The notes beneath the pieces are model-generated. The model saw only the letters and a list, made by a program, of their open reading frames with translations. It was not told the DNA's origin and searched no databases. A program made the position numbers and the translations under genes. Shown here one piece after another: positions 17,210 to 26,314 of a stretch of 64,000 nucleotides of DNA. Numbering within the stretch: position 1 is the stretch's first letter; every line of letters starts with the position of its first letter. This DNA is from Gimesia chilikensis (lineage in GTDB: Bacteria > Planctomycetota > Planctomycetia > Planctomycetales > Planctomycetaceae), in contig NZ_CP036266.1 in assembly GCF_007744075.1 (NCBI RefSeq), forward strand, positions 6,437,248 through 6,501,247, given 5' to 3'.

Positions 17210-18343
17210 ATGAAACCAATTCGAGAAGCGATGATTCTCGTTTGCTGCCTTACCCTGATTAACGGTTGTGCGAAACAGGGAGAAGTCGAGAAGCCGGCCT
17301 CCCAAGAAACAGCACAAACCGAACAGGCGACTCAAGAGACACCAGAAGCCAGCGTTCCCGAGAGTGAGCTCAAAGCGGCTGAATCCCTCAAAGCCGCTGG
17401 TGCGAAACTGAAACTGGATAAAGACGGCTATGTCATCGAGGTCAATCTGCGCGGCACTGTGATCGATGATGCCAAAACGCTTGAGGCGATCACCCAGTTG
17501 ACGCGACTGCGATCGCTGCTGTTCAATGAAACACCGTTGAATGATGCGGTCCTCGAACTCGTGGGACAGGTCAAATCACTGGAAAATCTGGATGCACGTG
17601 ACTGCTCATTAACCAATAAGTCGATCACTTACCTGACGGGGCTCTCCAAGCTCAAGGCACTGCGTCTGTCGGGTAATGAAGATATCGATGATGAAGCCAT
17701 GCCGAACATTAACAAACTGACCAACCTCAAAGCGCTGATGCTCGACTTCCTCTGGGTCAGCGATGATGGGCTGACCCAGTTGAAAGATCTCCAGAAACTG
17801 GAAGAAATCTACCTCGCGAAAACACTGATTGATGATAAAGCGCTGCAGACACTCACCACGTTTCCCAAGCTGAAAAAAATCCGCCTGGCACAAAATCAGA
17901 TCTCCAACGAAGGACTGGCGGCCCTCGCGAAAATTCCACAGCTGGTTGAACTGGACCTGAGCGAGAACAGCCTGCTCTCCGACCCCGGTATGCAGCACCT
18001 CTCGGGTCTGAAAGAAATGCAGAAACTGAATCTCTGGCGCGTCGCGCTGACCGACGAGGGCATCAAGCCGTTACAGGGGCTGACCAAAATGAAGTGGCTC
18101 AACCTGGACAACACACAGGTCACCGATGCCGGGCTGAAATACCTCAAAGACATGCATCAGCTCGAATTTCTGCACCTGGGTTCCACCCCCGTGTCTGATG
18201 CAGGATTACCGGCACTGGAAGGACTTACCAGCCTCAAAGAGCTGACGGTCACCCGGACGGCGGTCTCTGAAGCAGGCGTCCAAGAGCTGAAAAAGAAACT
18301 GCCGAATACCAAAATTCAGCTGAAATACATTCCCGGCGAGTAA
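17210..18343 (+). CDS. Leucine-rich-repeat lipoprotein
   Basis: A 377-residue protein. The N terminus is a lipoprotein signal (LTLINGC, lipidated Cys near residue 20), followed by a Glu/Thr/Gln/Ala-rich linker. From about residue 70 to the end there are around eleven ~24-residue leucine-rich repeats of the form L-x-x-L-x-x-L-x-x-L-x-L-x-x-T-x-I/V-x-D-x-G, a repeat type typical of planctomycete surface proteins. It should be anchored outside the cytoplasm and mediate protein contacts. The ATG at 17210 follows GAAGGA; an in-frame TTG at 17195 is rejected. Confidence 0.85.
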   Translation: MKPIREAMILVCCLTLINGCAKQGEVEKPASQETAQTEQATQETPEASVPESELKAAESLKAAGAKLKLDKDGYVIEVNLRGTVIDDAKTLEAITQLTRLRSLLFNETPLNDAVLELVGQVKSLENLDARDCSLTNKSITYLTGLSKLKALRLSGNEDIDDEAMPNINKLTNLKALMLDFLWVSDDGLTQLKDLQKLEEIYLAKTLIDDKALQTLTTFPKLKKIRLAQNQISNEGLAALAKIPQLVELDLSENSLLSDPGMQHLSGLKEMQKLNLWRVALTDEGIKPLQGLTKMKWLNLDNTQVTDAGLKYLKDMHQLEFLHLGSTPVSDAGLPALEGLTSLKELTVTRTAVSEAGVQELKKKLPNTKIQLKYIPGE

Positions 18344-18353
18344 TTCAATCTGT

Positions 18354-18388
18354 AAAAAAAGCCCGGCTTCCCAATTGGGAAGCCGGGC
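18354..18388 (-). terminator. Intrinsic terminator, 12-bp perfect stem
   Basis: Stem 18361-18372 pairs with 18377-18388 around an AATT loop; seven As at 18354-18360 become the U-tract for the minus-strand oxidoreductase gene. It may also stop the plus-strand LRR gene weakly. Confidence 0.88.
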
Positions 18389-18411
18389 CTGTCTTTGCGC
18401 TGACCGAGGGA

Positions 18412-19719
18412 TTAAACGACTTCCCAGCCGTCGCGGTATTCTTTCGAGATGAACTTGTCGGCTGCAGGACAGTTCGTTGCTTTGAGGTTCGCTGCATCCC
18501 AATCCAGGGCACACTGAGAACGATAAGCCACATTGCCCAGCAGAACCGCTTCAGTCAGGGCACCAGAATAATCAAAGTTGCACGTGGTGGGAGAACCATC
18601 CTTGCAGGCCTTGATCCATTCGGCGTGATGACCGATTGAATTCGGAATAGACTCTTTCGGTGGTTTGAAGTCGCCGAACTTTTCTTTCGGGAACAGTTTA
18701 TAGCTGCCATAGTTGGCAAACATGGATCCCTCAGTTCCAACAAACATCACACCGCTTCCCGGTACACGCTGACCGGCGACTTTCTTGGGAATCATGTTTC
18801 CGTCGTACCAGGTCAGGTTGACGGGTACCAGGCTACCCCGTTTGGGGAACTGGTAACGAACGGTCAAACCGTGTGGACAGGCTTCGGGATGGACTTCGGG
18901 GCCTTCGGCTTCACAGTGCGTCGGATGACGCAGGTCAAGTGCCCAGAAGGGGAGGTCCATGTAATGGCAGGCCATGTCACCCAGAGTCCCCTGGCCGAAC
19001 TGCCACCAGCGACGCCACTGTGCGGGATGATAACGACCGGCGGCATAGGGACGCTCAGGTGCAGGACCGAGCCAGAGATCCCAGTTCAGATTCTTTGGTG
19101 GATCCTGAGTTTCAGTCGGTAGATCGCCGCCGCCCCAGCCTTTTCCAACCCAGACGTGAACTTCACCGATATCGCCCAGAACTCCGGATCGTACAATCTC
19201 AACAACGCGACGGTAATTATCGCCGGCGTGAATCTGAGTTCCCAGCTGTGTGGCAACGCCGTGCTTCTTCGCCTCTTCAGCGATGATACGTGCTTCCTGT
19301 ACGGTGTGCGTCAGCGGTTTTTCACAGTAAACGTGAAGTCCTTTGCGAATAGCACGAATCGTGGCGGGGGCGTGATGATGGTCGGTGGTGCCGATGACGA
19401 CGGCGTCAATCTTTCCATCTTCGCTTTCCAGCATCTCGCGGTAGTCTGCATAGCGACGGGCATCCGGTAAGCTGGATCCTGCTCGATCGAGGTAATTCTG
19501 GTCAACGTCTACCAGGGCGACGATGTTCTCACTTTTGACACCCGCGACATCGGCTGCAGCGCGGTTTGCAGTCCCGATACAGGCGATATTCAGTTTTTCA
19601 TTCGCGGACTTCGAAGCAGCGGGAGCCAGCCCCGTCCAGAGTCCTGTAGAAATTGCAGCGGCGCCGGCAGTCGTGCTTTTCAGAAACTCACGACGGCTGA
19701 AGTTTGAATTCTTTTGCAT
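18412..19719 (-). CDS. Tat-exported Gfo/Idh/MocA family oxidoreductase
   Basis: A 435-residue protein with a twin-arginine signal (SRREFLK at residues 8-14). The Rossmann motif is IACIGTANRA near residue 46, and the family EKP motif is in VYCEKPLTH. The C-terminal domain with WDLWLGPAP and HYMDLPFWALDL is characteristic of the large exported planctomycete branch. It is a predicted periplasmic NAD(P)-binding sugar-modifying enzyme, transcribed alone and ended by a strong terminator. Confidence 0.9.
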   Translation of the reverse strand: MQKNSNFSRREFLKSTTAGAAAISTGLWTGLAPAASKSANEKLNIACIGTANRAAADVAGVKSENIVALVDVDQNYLDRAGSSLPDARRYADYREMLESEDGKIDAVVIGTTDHHHAPATIRAIRKGLHVYCEKPLTHTVQEARIIAEEAKKHGVATQLGTQIHAGDNYRRVVEIVRSGVLGDIGEVHVWVGKGWGGGDLPTETQDPPKNLNWDLWLGPAPERPYAAGRYHPAQWRRWWQFGQGTLGDMACHYMDLPFWALDLRHPTHCEAEGPEVHPEACPHGLTVRYQFPKRGSLVPVNLTWYDGNMIPKKVAGQRVPGSGVMFVGTEGSMFANYGSYKLFPKEKFGDFKPPKESIPNSIGHHAEWIKACKDGSPTTCNFDYSGALTEAVLLGNVAYRSQCALDWDAANLKATNCPAADKFISKEYRDGWEVV

Positions 19720-20039
19720 TAATCAGTCCCATAAACAGAGGAAGGCCGCGGTTCGTCTCGGCCTGTGGAGTGATGATTAATTGACGTTCAAAAGTCAATT
19801 CTCCCGGTTCGCACCAGGTCTGCCCCAGACTTCATACGCTTCTGGCCTGAATCCGCTGGAGATTTCAGCCGTTTATTGTAATTCGATTCACTCTGGAGCA
19901 GTGCATCTATAATTTAAGATTCCTTATTTATAGTAAATGGTATCCTGACTCAAGACCATTCCAGTTGAGCAATCTTTTACAGTTTCCGCGAGAATCCAGG
20001 TGCCTGTACTGACGCTTCTGAAAGAGTATTCTGAGGCAG
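19720..20039. other. Intergenic region, nothing identified
   Basis: These 320 bp lie between two minus-strand genes and must hold the promoter of the oxidoreductase and the end of the sulfatase transcript. I saw AT-rich stretches around 19920-19945 but no definite promoter, hairpin or gene. Confidence 0.4.
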
Positions 20040-21821
20040 TTACTGTGCGGGATTTCCTGTCGATTTCTGGATGAGATAGACCATCATAGGACCGCGTTCG
20101 ACATCGCCCTCGACGATTTTGACATCGACCGTCTGATCCCCTTTGTGCAGGGTGACATTTTTGAAAACATGTTCGGACTGGTCTGCGGGGACGACCGAAT
20201 GAAAGAGGTCATTTCCGACCTTCATCGTTAACTCGGCCTGCATGGGTGGCTGCGACTTTGAGAACTGTACCTTGAGGTCATAGGTGCCATCTTCTTCCAC
20301 TGTAATCAGCCAGACCCCGCGGGCGTCGCGCGTCCAGCCTTTTCCCTTGGGGCCGTTGTAGCGCCAGTCCTGACGTGTCAGAACCGTTGTCGTTTCTTTG
20401 GGATTCCCGACATGAATGCGCGGCGGAGCGTAATTATCGGGCCGGGTATGACTCACATCGGCAAACCACTGGTCATACTGTTTTGTCAGCCGTTTGGCGA
20501 CCGCGGGTTTCGTCTGTGCCAGATCTTGACGCTCACCCGGATCGTCGCTCAGCTGAAACAGTTTGCCGGGCACATCCGGTTTGGAAAAAGTCATCTTGTA
20601 ATTCTGTGTCACGACTGCGGCATTCGTCCGCGGCGTCGGTTCATCACCTCGATGCCACTGCAGGAACAACGCCCGCTCAGGCCAGTTTTCCGCTTCATTT
20701 TTGAGCAGCGGCAGAATGTTTTTTCCGTCCAGTTTCAATGCTTCCGGTTTGGAAACGCCAGTTGCTGCCAGGATCGTGGGGAAGATATCGTAGTGGGCTG
20801 CAATCCGACCATTGACGGTTCCCGGCGTGAGTTGAGCGGGCCAGTGTGCCAGCAGCGGAGAACGTATGCCCCCTTCATTGACACTTCCTTTCGCCCCCTG
20901 GTGCGGACCGACATACCGTGGACCATTGGGACCGTTATCGTTGAGGAACAACACCAGTGTATTGTCATAGGCGCCGATCTCCTTCAAACGGGCAAACAGG
21001 CGTCCGATATTCTGATCGATATTTTCGATCATCGAGAATACGCGTGACGTTTTATCGAACAGCTTTTCATTTTTCCGTTTGGGATTCAGGGTATAACCGT
21101 ACGCGTCTTTGAGATCCATCGCTTTGTACTTCTCTCGCAGCCCTTCGGGAACGTCATCGAAAGGGCCGTGGGGCGCGTTCGTAGCCAGATAGATAAAAGT
21201 GGGCCTGTTATCCGCCTCGTTCTGCTCGATGAATTTCATGGCATGGTCGAAATAGATATCGGTGCAATAACCTTTCATCTGTTTTTTTTCGCCGTTATGA
21301 AACAAAACCGGATCGGTGTATTTGCCTGCTCCTTCAGGTGGATCGCTGGGCTGACCAATGCCGCCGCCACGATGGACGAGCACTTCCTGGAAGCCCTGGT
21401 CCTGGGGCCGCATGGGATAGCTGTCTCCCAGATGCCATTTACCGAAAATTCCGGTTCGGTAGCCTGCGGGTTTCAACACCTCGGCGATGGTGACCTCTTC
21501 CGGCTCCAGCATGGCTCGTCCAATGTAAGTATCGATAGCACGGGTGCGATAGTTATAGCGGCCCGTCATCAGGTTGGCCCGAGTCGGCGTACAGACGGGA
21601 CTCACATAAAAACGGCTCATCCGCGCGCCGCCGGCTGCCATCTTATCGAGGTTAGGGGTATTGAGAATTTTATTTCCCAGAAATCCATAGTCCCAGCCCC
21701 CCTGATCATCGGTCATGATCAGAATCACATTGGTATGCTGAGCGGCAGACAGAGCAGCAGGGGAACCGAGGCAGAGTACCAGCAGCAGTCCTGCCAGACT
21801 GCGGTTGTAGAAAGTTCTCAT
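20040..21821 (-). CDS. Secreted sulfatase (Cys-type, family S1)
   Basis: A 593-residue protein with a signal peptide (hydrophobic residues 8-26). The core begins NVILIMTDDQ, with two metal-binding Asp residues. The maturation site is C-T-P-T-R at Cys77, which is converted to formylglycine, followed by LMTGR. The GKWHLGD motif supplies Lys and His of the active site. A C-terminal domain of about 100 residues beyond the usual fold is beta-rich and may bind carbohydrate. It probably removes sulfate from algal or animal polysaccharides. The start at 21821 is preferred because the longer frame puts 37 non-signal residues in front of the signal peptide. Confidence 0.92.
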   Translation of the reverse strand: MRTFYNRSLAGLLLVLCLGSPAALSAAQHTNVILIMTDDQGGWDYGFLGNKILNTPNLDKMAAGGARMSRFYVSPVCTPTRANLMTGRYNYRTRAIDTYIGRAMLEPEEVTIAEVLKPAGYRTGIFGKWHLGDSYPMRPQDQGFQEVLVHRGGGIGQPSDPPEGAGKYTDPVLFHNGEKKQMKGYCTDIYFDHAMKFIEQNEADNRPTFIYLATNAPHGPFDDVPEGLREKYKAMDLKDAYGYTLNPKRKNEKLFDKTSRVFSMIENIDQNIGRLFARLKEIGAYDNTLVLFLNDNGPNGPRYVGPHQGAKGSVNEGGIRSPLLAHWPAQLTPGTVNGRIAAHYDIFPTILAATGVSKPEALKLDGKNILPLLKNEAENWPERALFLQWHRGDEPTPRTNAAVVTQNYKMTFSKPDVPGKLFQLSDDPGERQDLAQTKPAVAKRLTKQYDQWFADVSHTRPDNYAPPRIHVGNPKETTTVLTRQDWRYNGPKGKGWTRDARGVWLITVEEDGTYDLKVQFSKSQPPMQAELTMKVGNDLFHSVVPADQSEHVFKNVTLHKGDQTVDVKIVEGDVERGPMMVYLIQKSTGNPAQ

Positions 21822-21845
21822 GTTGTCAAATCCAGGGGCGAGGAT

Positions 21846-21879
21846 AAAAAAAGGGGTGCAGAATCCGGACGCAGACCCC
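21846..21879 (-). terminator. Terminator-like hairpin in the leader of the sulfatase
   Basis: On the minus strand a stem of 5+2 bp with a 2-nt bulge (21853-21859 with 21871-21879) is followed by seven Us (21846-21852), then the sulfatase start 24 nt later. No minus-strand gene lies upstream, so it would act as a leader attenuator, if it is real. Confidence 0.4.
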
Positions 21880-22020
21880 CTGAATTCGAGATACGGAATA
21901 TCCCCGGGCAGAGGCGCCTGATATAATCTCAAGTCTATGCTTTTGGTCTACCCACTGCAAACAGTTTATGGGAATCCGCCTTAGATCAGGAGAGATCCGA
22001 AACCCCTTAACACCGCGAGA

Positions 22021-23571
22021 ATGAACATGCACCAGCCGCGCTCTTACTGTCTGATGTTCTGCTGCGTCCTCAGTTGTCTGACGGTCCTGCCCCAGTTGCA
22101 GGGTGCCGAAGAACAACCCAACATCCTGTATATCATGTCCGACGATCATGCCGCCCATGCGATTGGCGCTTATGGCAGTCGACTGGCTGAGTTGAATCCC
22201 ACGCCGACTCTGGACCGGATTGCGCAGGAAGGAATCCTGCTCAAAAATGTTTTCTGTACTAATTCAATCTGTACGCCCAGTCGGGCTACGATCATGACCG
22301 GTCAATATTCGCATGTGAATGGCGTCACGACGCTGAACGGTGCAATCCCACCAGAAAAGCAGCATCTGGCACGGCTCATGAAGCAGGCAGGATACGAAAC
22401 GGCGATGGTCGGCAAATGGCATTTAAAGAAAGAGCCCGCGGCCTTTGATTTTTATACGGTACTGCCCGGACAGGGAAATTATTTCAATCCCCTGTTTCGT
22501 GTCCGCGGTCCTCAGCCCTGGCCGAAAAACGAATTTCGAGTGGCCGGATATGACTCGAAACATTCGTCGGATGCAATCACGGATATCTCGCTGAAATGGC
22601 TCAAAAACCGCGAACAGAAACAGAAGCCATTCTTTCTGATGCATCACTTCAAAGCCCCTCACGATAATTTTGAGAATGCAGAGCGTTATGACTGGCTGTA
22701 CCAGGATGCCACGATCCCTGAACCGGCTTCCCTCTGGCAACGCGGCCAGCATGGCCCGTTAAACAAACCCCTTTATGGGACTTCCGTCGGCCCTCGCAAT
22801 GAACGGCGGAATATGGGACATCACATGTTTGTGGATCCAAGCCTCTCAGAGGAAAAATACACACGTGAAGCCTACCAGCGTTATCTGAAAAAGTTTCTCC
22901 GTTGTGTCCGGGGAGTCGATGACAATATCAAGCGACTGCTCGATCACCTGGAACAGACGGGGGAGTTGGATAATACGATCATTGTTTACACGGCTGATCA
23001 GGGTTTCATGCTGGGCGAGCACGACTATATTGACAAGCGGTGGATGTATGAAGAGTCGCTGCGCATGCCGTTCATTGTCCGCTACCCGAAATGGATCAAA
23101 GCGGGATCGACCAGCGATGCGATCATCAATAACGTCGATTTTGCTCCCACACTGCTGGCGATGGCGAATGTGGAAAAACCGGATTTCATGCAGGGACGTT
23201 CCTTTCTGCGGATTCTCAAAGGTGAGCAGCCTCCCGCCGACTGGAAGCAGGCCTCTTACTATCGTTACTGGATGCACATGGCTCACCATGATAACCCGGC
23301 CCATTACGGAATTCGCACGCAGGACTTTAAGTTGATTTTCTTTTATGGATTACCGCTGGATGCCCCCGGTTCTGTGAAGCAGCCCACCGAAGCATACTGG
23401 GAACTCTACGATCTGCGAAACGACCCTCATGAAATGCAAAATGTGATCGCGGATCCTCAATATCAGTCAACGGTCAAACAGCTGAAACTACAGCTCGATC
23501 AGTTAAAAACTGAGGTGGGTGATACGGATGAAAACTATCCCGAGCTGAAAGCACGCCGCGATGCATCCTGA
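22021..23571 (+). CDS. Secreted sulfatase (Cys-type, family S1)
   Basis: A 516-residue protein with a signal peptide of about 29 residues. NILYIMSDDH gives the metal-binding Asp pair, and the maturation motif C-T-P-S-R is at Cys84, followed by IMTGQYSH. GKWHLKK supplies active-site Lys and His. It is divergent from the sulfatase on the other strand, with 199 bp between the starts, so the two may share a control region. The sulfated substrate is unknown. Two ATGs (22021, 22027) are possible; the first is used. Confidence 0.92.
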   Translation: MNMHQPRSYCLMFCCVLSCLTVLPQLQGAEEQPNILYIMSDDHAAHAIGAYGSRLAELNPTPTLDRIAQEGILLKNVFCTNSICTPSRATIMTGQYSHVNGVTTLNGAIPPEKQHLARLMKQAGYETAMVGKWHLKKEPAAFDFYTVLPGQGNYFNPLFRVRGPQPWPKNEFRVAGYDSKHSSDAITDISLKWLKNREQKQKPFFLMHHFKAPHDNFENAERYDWLYQDATIPEPASLWQRGQHGPLNKPLYGTSVGPRNERRNMGHHMFVDPSLSEEKYTREAYQRYLKKFLRCVRGVDDNIKRLLDHLEQTGELDNTIIVYTADQGFMLGEHDYIDKRWMYEESLRMPFIVRYPKWIKAGSTSDAIINNVDFAPTLLAMANVEKPDFMQGRSFLRILKGEQPPADWKQASYYRYWMHMAHHDNPAHYGIRTQDFKLIFFYGLPLDAPGSVKQPTEAYWELYDLRNDPHEMQNVIADPQYQSTVKQLKLQLDQLKTEVGDTDENYPELKARRDAS

Positions 23572-23594
23572 ACGCTGACACACACCCTCTCGAT

Positions 23595-23819
23595 TTAAAT
23601 CGGATAGATGAACGGTGCCAGTCCGCTGCCGCTGATGAAGACCAGCAGTCCAATCAACAGCAGCGCGATGATGATCGGCGCGAGCCACCACTTTTTGTTG
23701 TGACAGAGAAAGTCCCAGAACTCGACGACAATCCCGGGCGCGGGCTGTTCGGACTGCGTTTGAAATTCCGCCTGCGTTTTCTCATCGGCTGCGGGTTCTG
23801 TTGAGTCTGAATCTGTCAT
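23595..23819 (-). CDS. DUF5989-like small membrane protein
   Basis: A 74-residue protein: an acidic, Gln/Glu-rich N terminus (1-28), then FWDFLCHNKKWWLAPIII and one transmembrane helix (about 46-62), ending SGSGLAPFIYPI. This pattern (KKWW-P-I followed by G-S-x-L-A-P-F-I-Y near the end) is what I recall of the DUF5989 proteins found next to carbamoyltransferases. It lies 26 bp downstream of the SxtJ-like gene in the same direction. The start at 23819 is set by the family length; longer frames overlap the upstream gene. Confidence 0.75.
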   Translation of the reverse strand: MTDSDSTEPAADEKTQAEFQTQSEQPAPGIVVEFWDFLCHNKKWWLAPIIIALLLIGLLVFISGSGLAPFIYPI

Positions 23820-23845
23820 CTGCTGACCTGAGTATTTGAGCGCGA

Positions 23846-24277
23846 TTAAAACTGCCGAAAATAATCTTCGGGGGAACGTGTTTCTGTTTTGGGTTTCCAG
23901 TACGTGCTGGTTTCGGAATCGAAGCGTTTCTCGATGAGCTTTCGACCTGACAGTCTGATAATTAACCCCACGGGTGTGATCACGAGATAATATACCACAG
24001 CAATTAACAGGCAGGAAACCAGCCAGCGGAGTGGATAAAACAGGAGCATCCACAAAAGATACACGGGCCGCATCGAGTTCGGTGTCAGCCAGGCGACAGA
24101 TAGCACAACCAGTGCAACGCCGAACAATGTACTCGAGAGAAGCCCTGGTGCCCCAGGCTGTAAGCAAAATGCGCCTCCCAGCATAAACAGACAGGCCAGC
24201 GCAACTGCAAACATACGCAGTTCGCGCCTGTGGGGATTCCAGTTGATTTCGATGAGCGTCATACGGTGTTTATTCAT
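23846..24277 (-). CDS. SxtJ-like membrane protein
   Basis: A 143-residue protein beginning near LIEINWNPHRRELRMF, the N-terminal pattern of SxtJ-family proteins, followed by three or four hydrophobic helices (about residues 19-105) and a polar tail. SxtJ is known from saxitoxin clusters, where it accompanies a carbamoyltransferase; its role is unknown. The ATG at 24277 is used; ATG 24262 and an overlapping TTG at 24298 are alternatives. The gene starts 14 bp after the carbamoyltransferase stop. Confidence 0.75.
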   Translation of the reverse strand: MNKHRMTLIEINWNPHRRELRMFAVALACLFMLGGAFCLQPGAPGLLSSTLFGVALVVLSVAWLTPNSMRPVYLLWMLLFYPLRWLVSCLLIAVVYYLVITPVGLIIRLSGRKLIEKRFDSETSTYWKPKTETRSPEDYFRQF

Positions 24278-24290
24278 CCGATCATTATCT

Positions 24291-26063
24291 TCAGTCAATT
24301 GTCACGCCCACTGGCTGTTTCCGGGCTGCCTGCATCTGCTCTGCTGACTGTTCCGATTTCATCACCACAAAATGTTCGAGAACCAGCACGTCCAGGCCGG
24401 TCGACATAAAGCAGTGCCACGCGTCCTGGGGAGTGCACACGGGAGGTTCACCGCGTACGTTGAAACTGGTGTTGATCAGTAAGGGGACCCCGGTCAGTTT
24501 TTCAAACTCAGAGATCAACTGATAGAAGAGACCATGCCGCTCGGCATCAATGGTCTGCAGGCGAGACGAACCATCGACGTGAGTGACGGCGGGGATATTG
24601 ACTTGTGGCTGGACCTGCGCCAGTTGCAGCATATACGGGCTCTCGCATCGCTCGGGAAAATCGAAGTAGTCGGTAACACGCTCTCGTAAGACTGCAGGAG
24701 CAAAGGGACGGAACGATTCGCGATATTTGATTTTTTGGTTCAACATCGACTGCATCTGCGCACTGCGTGGATCGGCGACAATGCTGCGTCCGCCCAGTGC
24801 CCGGGGACCGAATTCCATCCGCCCCTGGAACCAGCCGACGACTTTTTCTTCCGCCAGTAATCTGGCGACTTCACTACAAAGCTGCTGGTCGTCAGAGAGA
24901 CAATGGTAAGTAATCTGCTGCTGATCCAGAAACTGTTGAATCGCTGCATCACCAAAGCGCGGCCCCAGGAAACTGCCGCGCTGCTGGTCCGTTGTGTGGG
25001 TTATTCGCGGCTGATTCAAGAGCTGGTGCCAGATCAATTGAGCCACTCCAAGTGCGCCTCCCGCATCGCCGGCCGCTGGTTGAATCCAGACTTCATCAAA
25101 CGGCCCTTCCCGCAGGATCCTGCCATTCGCCACACAGTTCAATGCAACCCCACCAGCCATACAGAGCCGCGTCTGCTGCGTCTCCATATGCACGTGTTGA
25201 ACCATCCTGAGCAGGATTTCTTCGAGTACAACCTGAATCGAAGCCGCCAGATCTTTGTGTTGTTGTGTAATCTCCGTTTCCGGTTGACGGGGAGGACCAC
25301 CAACCAGTCTGTGAAACCGGGTGGAGGTCATTGTCAGGCCATGACAGAAGTTGAAGTAAGAGAGATCCAGGCGGATCGAGCCGTCGGCTTTGATGTCGAC
25401 CAGTTTCTCCCGGATCAGATCAGCGAATCGCGGCTCTCCGTATGGAGCGAGCCCCATCAGCTTATATTCCCCTGAATTGACGCGAAAGCCACAGTAATAA
25501 GTGAATGCAGAATACAGTAAGCCAGGGGAGTGCGGATAATGCAGCTCGCTCTGTATCTTGATTCGATTTCCTTGACCGACTCCATAAGCGGCGGTAGCCC
25601 ACTCTCCCACACCGTCGACTGTCAGGATCGCTGCTTCTTCAAAAGGAGAAGGGAAAAACGCACTGGCGGTGTGAGATTCGTGATGCTCACAGAAGACGAT
25701 GCGTTTCTGATATTTGCCCTGCAGTTCCCGTTTGATGATGCGGGGTAGATGTAATTTGGTCTGCAGCCAGTTGGGAATCGTATTCAGAAACGCGCGAAAA
25801 CCAAAAGGAGCGAAAGCCAGCGTGGTTTCGAGCAGCCGCTCAAATTTCAGAAACGGTTTTTCATAGAAGCCTGCATAGTCAATTTCGTCTGCGGAAAGAC
25901 CGGCTTCGCGTAGGCAATATTCGATCGCCAGTGAGGGAAAAGAAGCGTCCTGCTTAACGCGAGTAAAGCGCTCTTCCTGGGCCGCGGCGATAATTTCACC
26001 ATCGACAATCAGCGCTGCTGCCGAGTCGTGGTAGAATGCCGATATACCCAGAATAGCGGTCAT
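24291..26063 (-). CDS. Carbamoyltransferase (NodU/CmcH/TobZ family)
   Basis: A 590-residue protein with both family domains. The N-terminal YrdC/Kae1-like domain begins ILGISAFYHDSAAALI, includes the EERFTR segment and metal-binding histidines in CEHHESHTASAF, and the C-terminal domain contains GPRALGGRSI and SFNVRGEPPV. These enzymes transfer a carbamoyl group from carbamoyl phosphate to hydroxyl groups of sugars or natural products, via carbamoyl-AMP. It heads a three-gene unit with SxtJ-like and DUF5989-like membrane proteins. No glycosyltransferase or biosynthetic cluster is adjacent, so the acceptor is unknown. Confidence 0.93.
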   Translation of the reverse strand: MTAILGISAFYHDSAAALIVDGEIIAAAQEERFTRVKQDASFPSLAIEYCLREAGLSADEIDYAGFYEKPFLKFERLLETTLAFAPFGFRAFLNTIPNWLQTKLHLPRIIKRELQGKYQKRIVFCEHHESHTASAFFPSPFEEAAILTVDGVGEWATAAYGVGQGNRIKIQSELHYPHSPGLLYSAFTYYCGFRVNSGEYKLMGLAPYGEPRFADLIREKLVDIKADGSIRLDLSYFNFCHGLTMTSTRFHRLVGGPPRQPETEITQQHKDLAASIQVVLEEILLRMVQHVHMETQQTRLCMAGGVALNCVANGRILREGPFDEVWIQPAAGDAGGALGVAQLIWHQLLNQPRITHTTDQQRGSFLGPRFGDAAIQQFLDQQQITYHCLSDDQQLCSEVARLLAEEKVVGWFQGRMEFGPRALGGRSIVADPRSAQMQSMLNQKIKYRESFRPFAPAVLRERVTDYFDFPERCESPYMLQLAQVQPQVNIPAVTHVDGSSRLQTIDAERHGLFYQLISEFEKLTGVPLLINTSFNVRGEPPVCTPQDAWHCFMSTGLDVLVLEHFVVMKSEQSAEQMQAARKQPVGVTID

Positions 26064-26314
26064 AAAATACTGCCTGATTGGAGCCAGAACACACAGTCCC
26101 TGCGAAGAAAATAGTAAGCTCCAGTATTACATACCTCAAACGAGCTGCAAGACTGAATGCTCTGATCGGAGGGGAATTGAAGATGGAATGGCTCAACAAC
26201 ACGGATGAGACTAGCTCTACCAGCCTGTCATCAGGGCTGCACGTAATCTATAATTTAACCTCGACAGACATCCCCCAGCTTCTCACTGAGACAACAATCA
26301 TTTGAGGTTTCGAT

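Noticed and set aside
21168-21926. 252-residue open frame on the plus strand
   Set aside because: Antisense to a sulfatase with complete motifs.
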